Notes: generated by a model not told the origin, from the letters alone. A stretch of DNA of 64,000 nucleotides from Dallia pectoralis (GCA_029465975.1 CM055753.1:13693625-13757624); one strand, 5' to 3'. Counted from the stretch's first letter, positions 27,706-39,619 are shown. Numbers and translations: made by a program.

Positions 27706-28339
27706 CTAGGCACTCACCCTGGAGTGGGAGAGGCTGGTCCTGCAGGGTGAACCACACCCCCCACCATCTCCTTATCACTCCGGGCGGCTGGCACTCCAGG
27801 CCCTTAGGTGGTCTCTGGGCCCTGGAGGTTGGTGGCCGGAAAGGGTCATAGCCCTGTTGGAGCTGGGGTTGTTGCTGCAACTCCATGGCTTTTGCTGGCC
27901 CTGGCTGCAGCACCGGAGCAGTGGGGGGCTGCTGTTGCAGCACCAGGGTCGTGGGTGTTCTCTCCGCGGACCTCCGTGAACACCCCGTTAGCTCCCCCCC
28001 AAAAATTACTTTGGGGCGCCTCCGGGATGTCCTCTTGCCTTCATAGAAGGCCCGCGGACCCATTGTCACTGACCCTGAATGCTGCAAAGATGGTTCATAT
28101 ACAGCATACGGCCGGAGACGTAGCCACCGCTCCTGTGGTGTCTCCGGCCGATTCCACTCCCACCGCTCCGTGGGGTGACGGTGAGCTTCATCCGACGGGG
28201 CGCTATAGCTTGCCCCCCCGCAGAATCCACTCACCGTCCGACTCTGCTGGCTTCGGTGGCTGTTCATTCTGTCACGAACCAGGGTGGTGTAGTGCAGGTT
28301 GAAGCCAATTGCAGAGCTTGAATATTCGTTTCGTGCCAT
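26711..28339 (-). CDS. Frame from the 5' LTR junction through the 27-bp array (542 aa)
   Basis: A likely internal start is the Met of MNSHRSQQSRTVSGFCGGAS just inside the 5' LTR (near 28265). A unique N-terminal region of about 230 aa follows (WEWNRPETPQERWLRLRPYA, Gln/Pro-rich LQQQPPTAP), then Ser/Gln/Cys-rich nonapeptides (SVLACQSSQ) across the 27-bp array. The position fits a gag-like or leader protein of the element, but I see no gag motif. Confidence 0.4.
   Translation of the reverse strand: MARNEYSSSAIGFNLHYTTLVRDRMNSHRSQQSRTVSGFCGGASYSAPSDEAHRHPTERWEWNRPETPQERWLRLRPYAVYEPSLQHSGSVTMGPRAFYEGKRTSRRRPKVIFGGELTGCSRRSAERTPTTLVLQQQPPTAPVLQPGPAKAMELQQQPQLQQGYDPFRPPTSRAQRPPKGLECQPPGVIRRWWGVWFTLQDQPLPLQGECLDEPLPPLLKCPERLLPPLRECPDQLLPLQCECPEGSSFLRQSSQSVPACQSSRSVISFLRQSSQSVLACQSSQSVPACQSSRSVISFLRQSSQSVLACQSSQSVTACQSSQSVTACQSSQSVLACQSSQSVLACQSSQSVLACQSSQSVLACQSSQSVLACQSSQSVTACQSSQSVTACQSSQSVTACQSSQSVLACQSSQSVLACQSSQSVLACQSSQSVLACQSSQSVLACQSSQSVLACQSSQSVLACQSSQSVLACQSSQSVLACQSSQSVLACQSSQSVLACQSSQSVLACQSSQSVLACQSSQSVLACQSSQSVTACQSSQSVTA
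26714..27600 (+). repeat. 27-bp minisatellite within the LTR element, about 32 units
   Basis: The unit is GACGCTCTGGGAGCTCTGGC plus AGGCAAG, with GGCGGT, GGCGAG and GGCAAG variants in blocks. The last units are interrupted by GGAGGAAGGAGATGACACTC inserts at about 27440 and 27530. The period is a multiple of three, so frames stay open on both strands. Confidence 0.95.
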
Positions 28340-28639
28340 TTATTCAAATAACACAAACACGACAACGAACGGTGGAACAAACTATACACTGTGTGAAACA
28401 AAAGTGCACTTACACAAAGCGACAACTACAAAACTAACACAGCGACAAATCCACATAGACAAACACTCACCGACCAACATAACTGTGTGACATAGAAACA
28501 ATGAACAGCAAACAGTGACATCTAGGCAATCCCTTTATAACCCAGTGATTACAAATCCCCAACAGCTGTAACCAACATAAACCAGGAAGTGGGCACCCGA
28601 AACCAGACAGTGCAGTACCCTAACTCACCACTCGTGACA
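28270..28639 (-). repeat. LTR (5' LTR in element orientation)
   Basis: A 370-bp repeat matching 25789-26158 base for base as far as I can compare. It is followed by the CTTTC target duplication. Confidence 0.92.
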
Positions 28640-28900
28640 CTTTCAGCCCTCCGTCTCTGGGTCGTGGACCACCTACAGTTGGCCTCCAAAATAGTGGCCT
28701 CTAATTGGGGCCAACCCTGTATTATAAAATGTTGGACCAGAGGGACACCAGTGTCCTTTCTCCTAATGATGTTATACCTGTGTTGTGTGAATCTGGTCAA
28801 CAGGGTATTTCCTGTTTCCCTACATATTGCATATGGCAATGTTTGCATTTAAAACGTTTCAACCAAATAGGTCTTCCTCAGGCTTATAAATTAGTCGTGC
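28640..28900 (-). mobile_element. PLE endonuclease tail, copy b, right part, with hammerhead-like core
   Basis: Resumes the tail interrupted by the LTR element (ACTTTCAGCCCTCCGTCTCT). The - frame gives GNTLLTRFTQHRYNIIRRKD as in copy a. At about 28893-28848 the - strand reads CTGAGGA, then ACC-TATTT-GGT, then GAAACGTT, the order of a hammerhead core (CTGANGA, stem II, GAAAC). The stem I arms pair poorly. Confidence 0.65.
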
Positions 28901-29128
28901 TCTTTCTCAAAGCGTGCGTGCTTGGTGTATGCGCAATGGATAGGAAGATAACAGGGCTCGTGCCCTGCTGCGCTATCATTGGCCCAAATTGTGTTAACTA
29001 CCTTGGAACAGTAACCCTTTACAGTGAACCAGCCCCAGAGGGATTAAGTTCAAAGGTCATATGGAAACCGAATGGTTAGGGTTAGAACAAAAGTCAAGGA
29101 AAGTGATTCCTTAAAATGTATTCCAATT
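28901..29128 (+). other. Unassigned sequence before the gap
   Basis: No ORF or repeat recognised. Ends at the run of Ns. Confidence 0.5.
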
Positions 29129-29628
29129 NNNNNNNNNNNNNNNNNNNNNNNNNNNNNNNNNNNNNNNNNNNNNNNNNNNNNNNNNNNNNNNNNNNNNNNN
29201 NNNNNNNNNNNNNNNNNNNNNNNNNNNNNNNNNNNNNNNNNNNNNNNNNNNNNNNNNNNNNNNNNNNNNNNNNNNNNNNNNNNNNNNNNNNNNNNNNNNN
29301 NNNNNNNNNNNNNNNNNNNNNNNNNNNNNNNNNNNNNNNNNNNNNNNNNNNNNNNNNNNNNNNNNNNNNNNNNNNNNNNNNNNNNNNNNNNNNNNNNNNN
29401 NNNNNNNNNNNNNNNNNNNNNNNNNNNNNNNNNNNNNNNNNNNNNNNNNNNNNNNNNNNNNNNNNNNNNNNNNNNNNNNNNNNNNNNNNNNNNNNNNNNN
29501 NNNNNNNNNNNNNNNNNNNNNNNNNNNNNNNNNNNNNNNNNNNNNNNNNNNNNNNNNNNNNNNNNNNNNNNNNNNNNNNNNNNNNNNNNNNNNNNNNNNN
29601 NNNNNNNNNNNNNNNNNNNNNNNNNNNN
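29129..29628. other. Assembly gap, exactly 500 N
   Basis: A run of 500 Ns, a conventional placeholder length. The sequence on its right is not the continuation of the left side but a diverged repeat of about 19165 onward. Confidence 0.99.
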
Positions 29629-31036
29629 TCCCCCCGGCCCCCGACGCATCCACCCTCCAACTCTGCCTCCAACACTCCAAATGGTAAGGTACCAGACAGT
29701 TTAAAACTTTTCATTTAACCCTGTTGGGTCAACAGTCCTTGTAATGCTCTGATCCATCCTCTCTGCTCTCTGTCTCTGTGGTTTGGACCAGTTTTTATTA
29801 GTCTCAAGCCCGAAAACAGTTATATTCCCTCCACCGCTATGTCTGGAAAGTGAGTGTAAAGCACTGTGGTTTTATCCCTTTTATCAATGTGATAGAGATG
29901 TTGTTTAAAACTGAGCAATTTATTGTGTTGTTTCCACATATATCTGCCGACACAAAACTGCACCTAGACCAAGTTGGCCGCTTTCCAACCCCATGCTCTG
30001 CCAAGGTTGGAGCACCTAACCCCGAAAGTGGGTTCTAAGAAACTTGAGTTTGTATATTTTATCATTGTCCAGTGTTTTTTTCCGTTGTGTGAGACTGGAG
30101 CGACCAGCATGTCTTTAAGGTTTTTATTTCTCCTATATGCTGATATCACCTGACTTCTAGAGCTACACACTGGAGCCTGTTGGAAGATTTAAGTTGTGAG
30201 CTCAGTCCCACCAGGCTCCTAGAAAATGTGGCCACAAACGGCACAATGCTGCTGTCAATCTCCCTTTATAGTTCACCTTCATTTTCAAATATCTGTCTCA
30301 CTCTTAGCTTATTTCCTTAGAAATGCTAAGGTTTCTGTGGGGCCTAGAGCTCTGAATAGAGTTCCGTGTTTCTCCACATCCTCTGGTAAGGTACAGATAC
30401 GATTAAACTATAAGCTGAGATTTTAATCAACCCTATAGGCATGCTTGGGGTGGAACGATTTATGTTAGAGCATGTCTGCCGTTTCCTTAAAAACTCTTGT
30501 TGCCAATGATTTAAACCCCTGCCTGTCTAAAAAACACCTGTGTGTCTAAAACTCTAGTTTCTCATCCTGTTTGTTGAGGAGGCATTGCTGGGTGGTGTGT
30601 ATTTAAACCTCCAGAAAGGATTCAAACTCTAGAGTAGAACAATTTATGCCAAAGATGTCGCCTAGATATCTGGTAATAGAGTAATGGTAAGGTCTGACAT
30701 TTTAGAAAAGCAGTTTCTCCAAAAGCACATGGTACAGGTTGGCAAAAGCAGGGCACCTTATTATGGCTGTTCCATGGTTCTGGAGGTACATTTTCCATTA
30801 AACTCAAAGTCGTTCCTAGTCAAGCTAAGTTCCAACAGATCCAGTACAGCTTTATCTGACGTTTAGGTCTTGAAATCTAATAAAGGAGTGTCTGACGTTT
30901 GAAGGCTCCAGGGCCGACTGATGTTTGTGTACATGAGTTGATATCCAATGAAAATAAAAAGGCCTCAGGTATTTTCAAATTTTTCAGTTTATTCACAAAG
31001 TCATATGTGTCCTTCACATAACTGGCGTGTTTCTGG
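29629..31036 (-). pseudogene. Error-rich forward partial copy of the PLE RT/EN region
   Basis: Matches about 19165-20657 in the same orientation, from the intergenic CTCCAACTCTGCCTCCAACA to CACATAACTGGCGTGTTTCTGGG. It has dozens of one- to several-base deletions and a few substitutions, so no frame is open for long. The pattern looks like uncorrected long-read sequence rather than mutational decay. Confidence 0.8.
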
Positions 31037-34000
31037 GCAAGGTCTGTAACCTTGAGATTCTTGCCCCGGGTATGCTTAGACAGGTTGCTAAGCTATCTGC
31101 TTTCATTAAACCATCATCACCTAATGAACACACCTTGGAAGGGTCCAGGCAGAACACTGCACAGTGGATGGAGGGCAATATGGGTATATTAAGGAACACT
31201 ATGACTCAGTGACTAGCACAGGGATTGGAGAGGCGATCAGACTTTTTAATATGGAGGCCTTTAATAAGGCAGTAGTCTGGGCTAAAGCCAGGTATAGGCG
31301 GAAGTTCACTACAACTTCCTTGAATACACTGAGGTCCATGCTACTAGCTCCCGGTTAGTTCCGTAGCTTGAGACACCTGTGACTCTGTCTTTTGTGGAGT
31401 TCCCACCTTACCCAAGGTCTCTCAGCCTTTGAGACATGCCTCATATGCTCAGGCAGTAGCCAGTCCTAGATCGAAGGACAGATGGTAAGGTGACACCAAC
31501 CATAATTCCCATTAAAACCTCTTCATTGCACACAGTACAGGCTGTCATTGAGATTGAGCCCTGTCCATTTAAGAACATCAGCTGCGCTCCATGAGGATTT
31601 ACCATCTGGGAGAACAGTAAGGCATCTAGTCCTCAAGTTCAGAAAAAGTCTGGGGAGGGCGAGATTTTGGCTTCTAAGGGGAGAGTGCAGGCAGTCCTGT
31701 GACCGACCCTTTTTACTCCAATGTGGTGGTTCCCTGTAGTAACACAATTTCCTTTATACCCCTCAGAGCCAGAACAACAAGGGCACCGGGCGATGGCAGA
31801 ACAGGCTAAAGCAGTGGTTACTGTTAAAACAGGGGGACATAAAATGATGATGGGTCACAACACAAAAGAGAATTCTTTGCAAAGTGAAACCCAATCTGAG
31901 TCCCCTTCTAACATTAAAACAACCCACCTGCCTTCTGAGCCTGTCCCTAGCCACTCGCCGTGAGCCATTTAGACACCCTAACACAGGGAGAAAGATATTT
32001 GACTGGGAGTTAAACATAGTCAAACCTATTATTGTTATGGGAGACTCAAATTTATCATGCATCCCAACCTTCAGTGATGCTCGGGTACAGGTGGACAGCT
32101 TTCCAGGGGCCACCTTTTACCACTTGAAGGGGGTGTTAGAAAAGTTAGAACCTAACCCCTCACAGAGAAGGTGATCCTGTCGGCAGGCTTAAACAACTGC
32201 CTCTCCAGACAGACATCAAATACCACCTGGAAACAACTGCAACAGTTACTGAAGGTGTGTGAAAGCAAATTCCCCAGTGCAATCCCTTTACGTCCCCTAA
32301 TCAATTTTTCAGACAGACTAGAAAGAGATCAGCAGTCCCTCCTAAAGAAACTAAATCAAACAATTCTGGAGAAATGTAATTATTTACCAGAACTGAATCA
32401 ACTCCGGTTCCACACAAGGGCCCGAGATCAGTCCACTGGACAGCAGAGACAGCCACTGAGATCCTTCAATTCTGGCTGGATCAATTAAACATGTGAAGGG
32501 AGAACAGTGTCTGACGGCAGCTCCCACTCGAACATCACCAACCTTTCTCTATCTTATATACTTACTGAGGTAGAGGGGAGGTTTTGGAGCGAGACTCACT
32601 TTTATTCCTACCCCAAGACAGACCGACCGCATGGAACTCCGGAGGGACCTACATGCCTATCACAGGAGGTTAAAAATACTAGACCATTCTAATTATGATA
32701 CAGACTTTGCACATGTGCCCTTTACAAACCCTTCCACTTGGGAGCCCACATTAAAATCAGTCACAAACCCAATACAGACTCTCATACGGAGTGATTTAAA
32801 TTATTTTGGGAAGTTCAGGCCCAAACCAGTTACTAATTTGAATCTCACTAACCAACAATTAAATGCTATTAAAAAGCTTGGCAACAATCAGAGCATTGTT
32901 ATAAAAACCGGCTGATAAGGGATCCCAAATTGTCATCATGGATAGGGTCAATATCTGTTGGAGGCAAATAGACAGCTGGACAACCACCAACATTATGCCC
33001 ATTACCTCACTCCATTCAAACTGAGACACAGGGTATGATCCGGGAGATATTGGTGGAGCTGTATGATAGCCATTTATCACAGCAAAACAAATGTCCTACC
33101 TGTTGGGTCCAGATGTGCCCAGACCTAGACAACTGTATCTGCTTCCCAAAATCCATAAGGCTCCAGAGAAGTGGACCGTCCCGTTTCGGGTTCCATGCGG
33201 CCGTCCTATTGTGAGTGACTGTGGATCAGAGTCGTATCGAGTGGCAGAATATGTTGATTTCTACATTAACCCCTTTCCCAGAAACACGCCAGTTATGTGA
33301 AGGACACATATGACTTTGTGAATAAACTGAAAAATTTGAAAATACCTGAGGGGCTTTTTTATTTTCTGTGGATATCAACTCACTGTACACAAACATCGAT
33401 ACGGCCCTGGGCCTTCAAGCAGTCAGACACTCCTTTAGTAGATTTCCAGACCTAAACGTCCAGATAAAGCTGTACTGGATCTATTGGAACTTAGCTTGAC
33501 TAGGAACGACTTTGAGTTTAATGGAAAGTATTACCTCCAGATACATGGAACAGCCATGGGCAAAAAATTTGCCCCTGCTTTTGCCAACCTGTATATGTGC
33601 TTTTGGGAGGAAACTGCTTTCTAAAATGTCAGACCTTACCATTACTCTATTACAGATATCTAGACGACATCTTTGGCATCTGGAGCCATTCTGCTCTAGA
33701 GTTTGAATCCTTTCTGGAGGTTTTAAATACACACCACCCAGCAATCACTATCACTCACAACAAACAGGATGAGAAACTAGAGTTTTTAGACACACAGGTG
33801 TTTTTAGACCCGAGGCAGGGGTTTAAATCATTGGCAACAAGAGTTTTTTTTTAAGGAAACAGACAGACATGCTCTGTTGCATAAATCTAGTTTCCACCCC
33901 AAGCATACCTATAGGGGTTGATTAAATCTCAACTTATAAGGTTTAATCGTATCTGTACCTTACCAGAGGATGTGGAGAAGGCCACCGGAACTCTATTCAG

Positions 34001-34685
34001 AGCTCTAGGCCCACGGGGCTACTCCAAAACGTTTTCTAAGGGAAATAAAAACTGAGGTGAGACAGATATTTGAAAATGAAGGAGTGTATATAAAGGAGAT
34101 TGACAACCGCATTATTATACCGTTTGTGGCCACATTTTCTAGGAGCCTGGTGGGACTGAGCTCACAACTTAAATCCCACTTCCAACAGGCTCAGCAAGGT
34201 AATGTGGCTCTAGAGAAATTCAGAGTGATATCAGCATATAGGAGAAATAAAACCTTAAAGACATGCTGGTCCGCTCCAGTCTCACACAACGGAAAAAAAC
34301 ACTGGACAATGACAAATACCTTTTAAAACTCAAGTTTCTTCAGAACCCACTTTCGGGGTTAGGTGCTCCAATATGGCAGAGCATGGGGTTGGAAACGGCC
34401 AACTCGGTCTACGGGATTAGGTGCAGTTTGTGTCGGCAGATATATATTGGGGAAACAAAAAACACAATAGGTGCTCGGTTTAAACAACATCTCTATCACA
34501 TTGATAAAAGGGATAAAACCACAGTGCTTTACACTCACTTTCAGACACACGCGGTGGAGAATATAACTGTTTTCGGGCTTGAGACTAATAAAAACTGGTC
34601 CAAACCACAGAGACAGAGAGCAGAGAGAGGATGGATCAGAGCATTAGGGACTGTTGACCCAACAGGGTTAAATGAAAAGTTTTAA
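31037..34685 (+). pseudogene. PLE, inverted partial copy (ORF1 to RT/EN)
   Basis: Reverse complement of about 22905-19237. The SGNH part is readable at about 31725-32488 (VMGDSN, DSFPGATFYHLK and SAGLNNC, with the final block altered to RDQSTGQQ by a base loss). RT pieces are visible at 32631-33854 and the endonuclease at 34263-34685 (complete GIY-YIG tail to GLNEKF). Many single-base indels break the frames. Begins at a fold-back junction at 31036/31037. Confidence 0.85.
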
Positions 34686-35575
34686 ACTGTCTGGTACCTT
34701 ACCATTTGGAGTGTTGGAGGCAGAGTTGGAGGGGAGGTGGATCGTCAGGACGGGGAGGTTGTTGACTGAAGGGGTGCACTAATTTATTTATTTGTGTATA
34801 TTTATTAAACTTTATCTGGTTCATTTATTGTTTTAATGTGTGAAATCCAACATAGCACTTATGCATGACACTTTTATTTTGTTTTTACAGAAAGCACTTA
34901 TTACTATGTTTTAATTGTCTTAATTTTTAGGTGCGTTCCTGCGGGCAACATCTTGTCTTACCTCGTTGGAGGAATCCTCCTCTCTTCCTCCGGGAAGTCT
35001 TTATTACTCCAGCTCTTCTCCCCTCACAATGGCTGCGTACTATTTTAAAACGGTTACTCCATTCCACCACTACAGGCACAACCTGTTCGAATGGGCAATC
35101 ACATGAAGCTCCACAATAAAGCCTGATCCCAGCTGTGTCTGCCTGCAATTAAAAGCCCTTCCATACCTGCAATTTGCATGCCATCTGGTGGAAATTTCGG
35201 GAATTGCACTCAGATGGCATCTGGGGGAATATAGGACAAATGGAGGAGGGTTAAGGAACACTGTCTTGATCTGTATTGTACATATTTACTAATTTTTATA
35301 TATTTTTAATGTTTTTACTCACTTAATCTCATCTTCTGCATGCAGGTGGGATGGCTTCTCTGCCCCAGTCCCGTTGTGGCACTTATTGAATCATTTTATG
35401 ATTGTTTTTAGCACTTATTATATGTACCTTCAGCACTTATTGTATATATTTTTTATTATATTTATTGTGTTTATGATGATCAGGCAGTGTTCTTCCCCCT
35501 CTTTTTTTCTTCCTTTTTTTTAAACACCCACTCTCTAATTGCTATTTTAGGAGTGTATTTATACAGCCACTTTAC
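34686..35575 (+). other. PLE 3' non-coding region, inverted copy
   Basis: Reverse complement of about 19236-18350 with few differences. No gene. Confidence 0.7.
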
Positions 35576-36195
35576 AGTGGTCCCAATCCCACTAGCCCTA
35601 ACCATAACCTCAGTGGCACCTGTGCCTAAACCCAACCTCAGTGGCACAGGTGCCTAAACCTAACATCAGTGGCACAGGTGCCTAAACTTAACCTCAATGG
35701 CACCTGTGCCTAAACTTAACCGTAGCAGCACAGGTGTCAAAACTCTTCACCCTATTTCCCTCCCCTCTACTCAGGGTCCCCCTGCCCCTTTACGCAAACC
35801 CTAACCTTAACCTCAGTGGCACCTGTGCCTAAACCTAACATCAGTGGCACAGGTGCCTAAACTTAACCTCAATGGCACCTGTGCCTAAACTTAACCTCAG
35901 TAGCACAGGTGTCAAAACACATCACCATATTTCCCTCCCCTCTATAAAGGATCCCCCTGCCCTTTACACAAAACCTAACCCTAACCTCAGTGGCACCTGT
36001 GCCTAAACTTAACCACAGTGGCACAGGTGCGAAACCCGAACTGTTTCGCCCCCCTTGTTTGTCTTGTCTTGTCTTTGTCGTTCATTCTTTTTTATAATTT
36101 TATAAGAATATAAGGGGAAGATAGTTTTATATAGCCCCTGTGCCCGTGCACATTTTAACACACTTTTAGTGTTTTAATTGGTCCCTCACCTAACC
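35576..36195 (+). repeat. Repeat D, inverted copy
   Basis: Reverse complement of 18345-17640, with alternating GGCACCTGTGCC and GGCACAGGTGCC boxes. It is followed by a CCCTAACCCC-rich stretch (36190-36290) that is not present at this point in the first copy. Confidence 0.85.
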
Positions 36196-36290
36196 CTAAC
36201 CCCCAAACCACCTCTACCCCCAAACCTCCTTACCCCCTAACCCCAACCCCCTAACCCCAACCCCTTACCTTCAACCCTAAACCTCCCACT

Positions 36291-37445
36291 AGGAATGGTT
36301 TAATTCTTATCTTAAAGATCGAACCTTTTCTGTTAATATGGGAAATGTGTCCTCATCTACAGCTGTCATAAATTGTGGAGTACCTCAAGGGTCTGGGGCC
36401 AATTTTATTCTCCCTGTATATGCTCCCTCTGGGCTCAATTCTTCATAAGCACAATATTCCATATCATTGTTATGCTGACGACACACAACTATATGTACCA
36501 CTAAAACCTGGTGATACCAACTCCTTCCAGTCGCTTTTTTCCTGCTTACAAGACATCAAAGGTTGGATGGCAAAAAACTTTCTCCAACTTAATGACAGCA
36601 AGACTGAAGTCTTATTGTTTGGCACTCCAAAAGCCATGAAGGAACTAGCTGTAAATCTTGGGCCCCTAACTACGAATGTACACCATTCTGCAAGAAATCT
36701 AGGTGTCATCTTTGATTCTGCACTTAAATTTGACAAACAAATAAACTCCGTGTTCAGAGGTAGGATCTACCAGTTGAGGACCATGTTAAATTAAAACCAT
36801 TTCTTTCTCGTCACGATTTGGAGATTGTTATACATGCACTCATATCATCTCAACTAGATTATTGTAATTCTCTGTACTCTGGTATCTGCCAAAATTCATT
36901 GTCACGTTTACAACTTGCCCAAAATGCAGCCGCTAGAGTATTAACTGGTACAAAAAAAAGGGATCATATCACCCCGATACTAGCCTCTCTTCATTGGCTA
37001 CCTGTCAAGTACAGAATTGATTTTAAAGTGCTTTTATTGGTTTTTAAGGCATTACGAGGTCTGGCCCCATTATATATCACAGACCTTCTCGCTTTGTATC
37101 ACGCCCCCAGGACTCATAGATCATCAAATAAAACCCTTTTAGCTATCCCACCGTCCCGCATGAAATCTAGGGGTGATCGTGCCTTTTCAGTTGTGGCCCC
37201 GATACTCTGGAATACGTTACCGATTCTCATCAGGTCCTCTCCTACCACCGAAATATGTAAATGTTGTCTTAAAACGTATTTCTATTCTCTGGCATTTGAG
37301 TCAGTTTAAGGATACTTGTGTCTAAATGTATAGTTTCGTCTTGTCCAATATTGTTTTATTATATGTTTGTTTACCTGTGTACAGCACTTTGTTCAGCAAC
37401 TGCTGTTTTTAAATGTGCTTTATAAATAAAAATGACTTGACTTGA
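36291..37445 (+). mobile_element. L2-type LINE, longer 3' part
   Basis: 5'-truncated L2 copy with the RT catalytic region. VINCGVPQGS lies near 36365-36395, HCYADDTQLYVPLKPGD near 36465 (the YADD active site), then LNDSKTEVLLFG, LGVIFDSALKFDKQINSV, LDYCNSLYSGICQNSLSRLQ and HITPILASLHWLPV, ending SLAFESV. Frames 36375-36794 and 36818-37309 are separated by a one-base loss near 36790, and the first starts after another break. The tail is AAATGTGCTTTATAAATAAA then CTTGACTTGAC. The first copy of the locus lacks about 650 bp of this element. Confidence 0.9.
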
Positions 37446-38577
37446 CCCACTACCTCCTACCCCCGCCAACCCTAACCCCAACCCTAACCCCAACCCCCCT
37501 AACCCTAACCCCCCTAACCCTCTAACCCCATCCCTAACCCCCTAACCTTTAACCCCCTAACCCTACAAATATGAAAATGAGGGTCATGTTAATGCGTGTC
37601 CTTGACGTATTTAGCCCTATACCTAACCCTTCCCCACACAAAAAACGCTTTTCCAGATTTCCCATAATTTGTTCCGTGTTCCGTGGGACAATTACTTTTT
37701 CTCAAAACCTAACCCTAATACCTTTAGCACCCCAAAACTATATCACTATAGTCACTATATAATATATGCTTTAATTTAAATATGATTCAGTCTTATATGA
37801 AAAACAGATTTCCATGCTTTAATATAAATATGATTCACACAGTGTTTATATAAAAAACAGATTTCCATGCTTACATTTTAATATGATTCAATTGGTATAA
37901 CTAAAAATCTGATTTCCATGCTTTAATTTAAATATGATTCACACAGTTTTGTTAGGAAAAACAGATTTCCATTATTCACCATAGTCTTGCATTAAAATCA
38001 AATTAGCAGTTTTGTTTGTGGTTGACTAGCTGAGTGAATATGCTGGATTTGTCTCGAGGTAAGGTGATGATGGAATGCTTTTCATAAGGGATGGGTCAGA
38101 TGGTCGCTACCAGACATCCCATCAGTTGTCATGGCCTTTACCAATGGCACCCCACTGAGTTAATTTAGAAGACAAGACAGCGCTTCTGTGGACCTCAAGT
38201 TCGCCGTTCAGAAATCTTATACACTTGAATACATTCTAATTCTCACAGGTCTTCTGATATCCTTACTGGCTCCACCCGAGTCTTCTGATATCCTTCCTGT
38301 CTCCAACCAGGTCTTCTGATATTCTTCATAGCTCCACTCAGGTCTTCTCTTCTGATATCCTTCCTGGTTTCTTAAGAAGACCTGAGTGGAGCTATAAGAT
38401 ATCAGAAGAGGTTGTTTTTAGGGGACTAGTCCATGTTACAACCGTAGGGAGCATTTTAATAATCAGAACTCTACAAGAGCTTGAAACTTGATGTATTGCC
38501 AGACTACATAGGGCATAACCAAAGGAAGCACAGACCCACCAGACTGATTGCACTGCTGGTTGGTTGCTGTATAGATG
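37446..38577 (-). other. Inverted copy of TTAGGG tract, AT-rich repeat and RIMS 3' UTR
   Basis: Reverse complement of about 17140-16002. The 36-bp hairpin (about 38310-38415) has small deletions in one arm here. Confidence 0.8.
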
Positions 38578-38793
38578 CTAGAAGTCCTTCAATTTAGCTG
38601 CATTTGCAGCTTGTTCTGCTATTGCTGCTTTGCTAGTTAAAGGTGCCAAGGTAGGATCTACCAATGATGTGGGAGGGAAAAGTTTAAACCAACCAATCAC
38701 CATGTTTGATAAGTCTAAATCATCTAAAAGTATCTGAGCAGCTCCCATGAATGATTTGTGGTCCATGCGTCCATAATCACCCCACACAATAAT
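38578..38793 (-). pseudogene. RIMS terminal exon, inverted copy
   Basis: Reverse-complement copy of 15786-16001, 216 nt, frame and TAG stop intact. It belongs to the inverted duplicate of the locus, probably an assembly fold-back. Confidence 0.85.
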
Positions 38794-38925
38794 CTGGAGA
38801 AAAAGTGCAGGCATTAAATACTACTCTGCAAATGCCATATGTGATATTCCTTTACACCTGTTAGACACAAATACATCTAAAGAGGAAAATTGCTATATTT
38901 TGCTCAGCTCTATTAAACATTTCAC

Positions 38926-39062
38926 CTGTAAAACTTTTCCCTCTGGGTTTTCTTCAAATTGAAGTTGTTGCTGATAAAGGGGATCCAAGGTTTTCCTGGC
39001 CAACCGGGTTTTTTTTGACAACACATTTCCGTTGTCCATCAGATATACCTTGACATAGGGAG
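38926..39062 (-). pseudogene. RIMS C2B core exon, inverted copy
   Basis: Copy of 15514-15653 but 137 nt instead of 140. A two-base loss in the AAAAAGAAAA tract and a one-base loss in CGGGAAA shift the frame over a short stretch. Both fall in homopolymer-rich positions. Confidence 0.85.
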
Positions 39063-39517
39063 CTTGGGACAAAAAAGGAATAAAAGCAATACAATTATTT
39101 TTAAATAATATATTCCACTATTCTATCCAAAATATTACCCCTAAGTCTAAGCATGTAAACACACTGTGTGACAACTGCTGTTGTAAAAAGTGCTTTATAA
39201 AATAAATGGAATTGAATTAGGGAAGTAAATTATGCCTTAAAAGTAAATGCCAACACATCCTACACATGTCCCAATTTGTATTAATCACTTACAAATCCTG
39301 TGTCTGTATAAAAGCTGTGTTTATTACACCCTCGTTAGCATTATTTGGAGAGTTTTATATCACTATGGTGAGAAAAAGGCATTTTACAAAGGAATACAGA
39401 AAGACCAGATAATGCCTTGGTTTGTTGAGACAAGTTGTCTGTAAGGATAATGCCTTGGTTTGATGAGATATGGGTTAGGGTTAGGGTTCAGGTGGACCAG
39501 TGTATAAATATGTTCAC

Positions 39518-39619
39518 CTGGCATTTGCTTGTTGCCTTGTTTACCCACAATGCCCCTGGCCCTGATGACCTCCACATCAAGACGCTCCTTCCTGTATACC
39601 ATCCCGATCTGGATGTCAC
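39518..39619 (-). pseudogene. RIMS C2B first exon, inverted copy
   Basis: Copy of 14956-15057, same 102-nt length, frame intact, splice sites kept. Confidence 0.85.

Larger units (their letters stand above)
25789..28639 (-). mobile_element. Non-autonomous LTR retrotransposon (2,851 bp)
   Basis: Two 370-bp direct terminal repeats, each TGTCACGAAC...CTCGTGACA, enclose about 2.1 kb of internal sequence. A 5-bp duplication CTTTC flanks it (25784-25788 and 28640-28644). Orientation is taken as - because a purine tract (AAGTGGGGGGTAC on the - strand, 26159-26172) abuts the left LTR. No RT, integrase, protease or zinc-knuckle was found, so it must be mobilised in trans, probably by a Gypsy-type element judging by the tract and the TG/CA ends. 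The LTRs look identical by eye, suggesting a young insertion. Confidence 0.9.

Noticed and set aside
29050..29718. Open frames across the run of N
   Set aside because: Translations of unknown bases, with no information.
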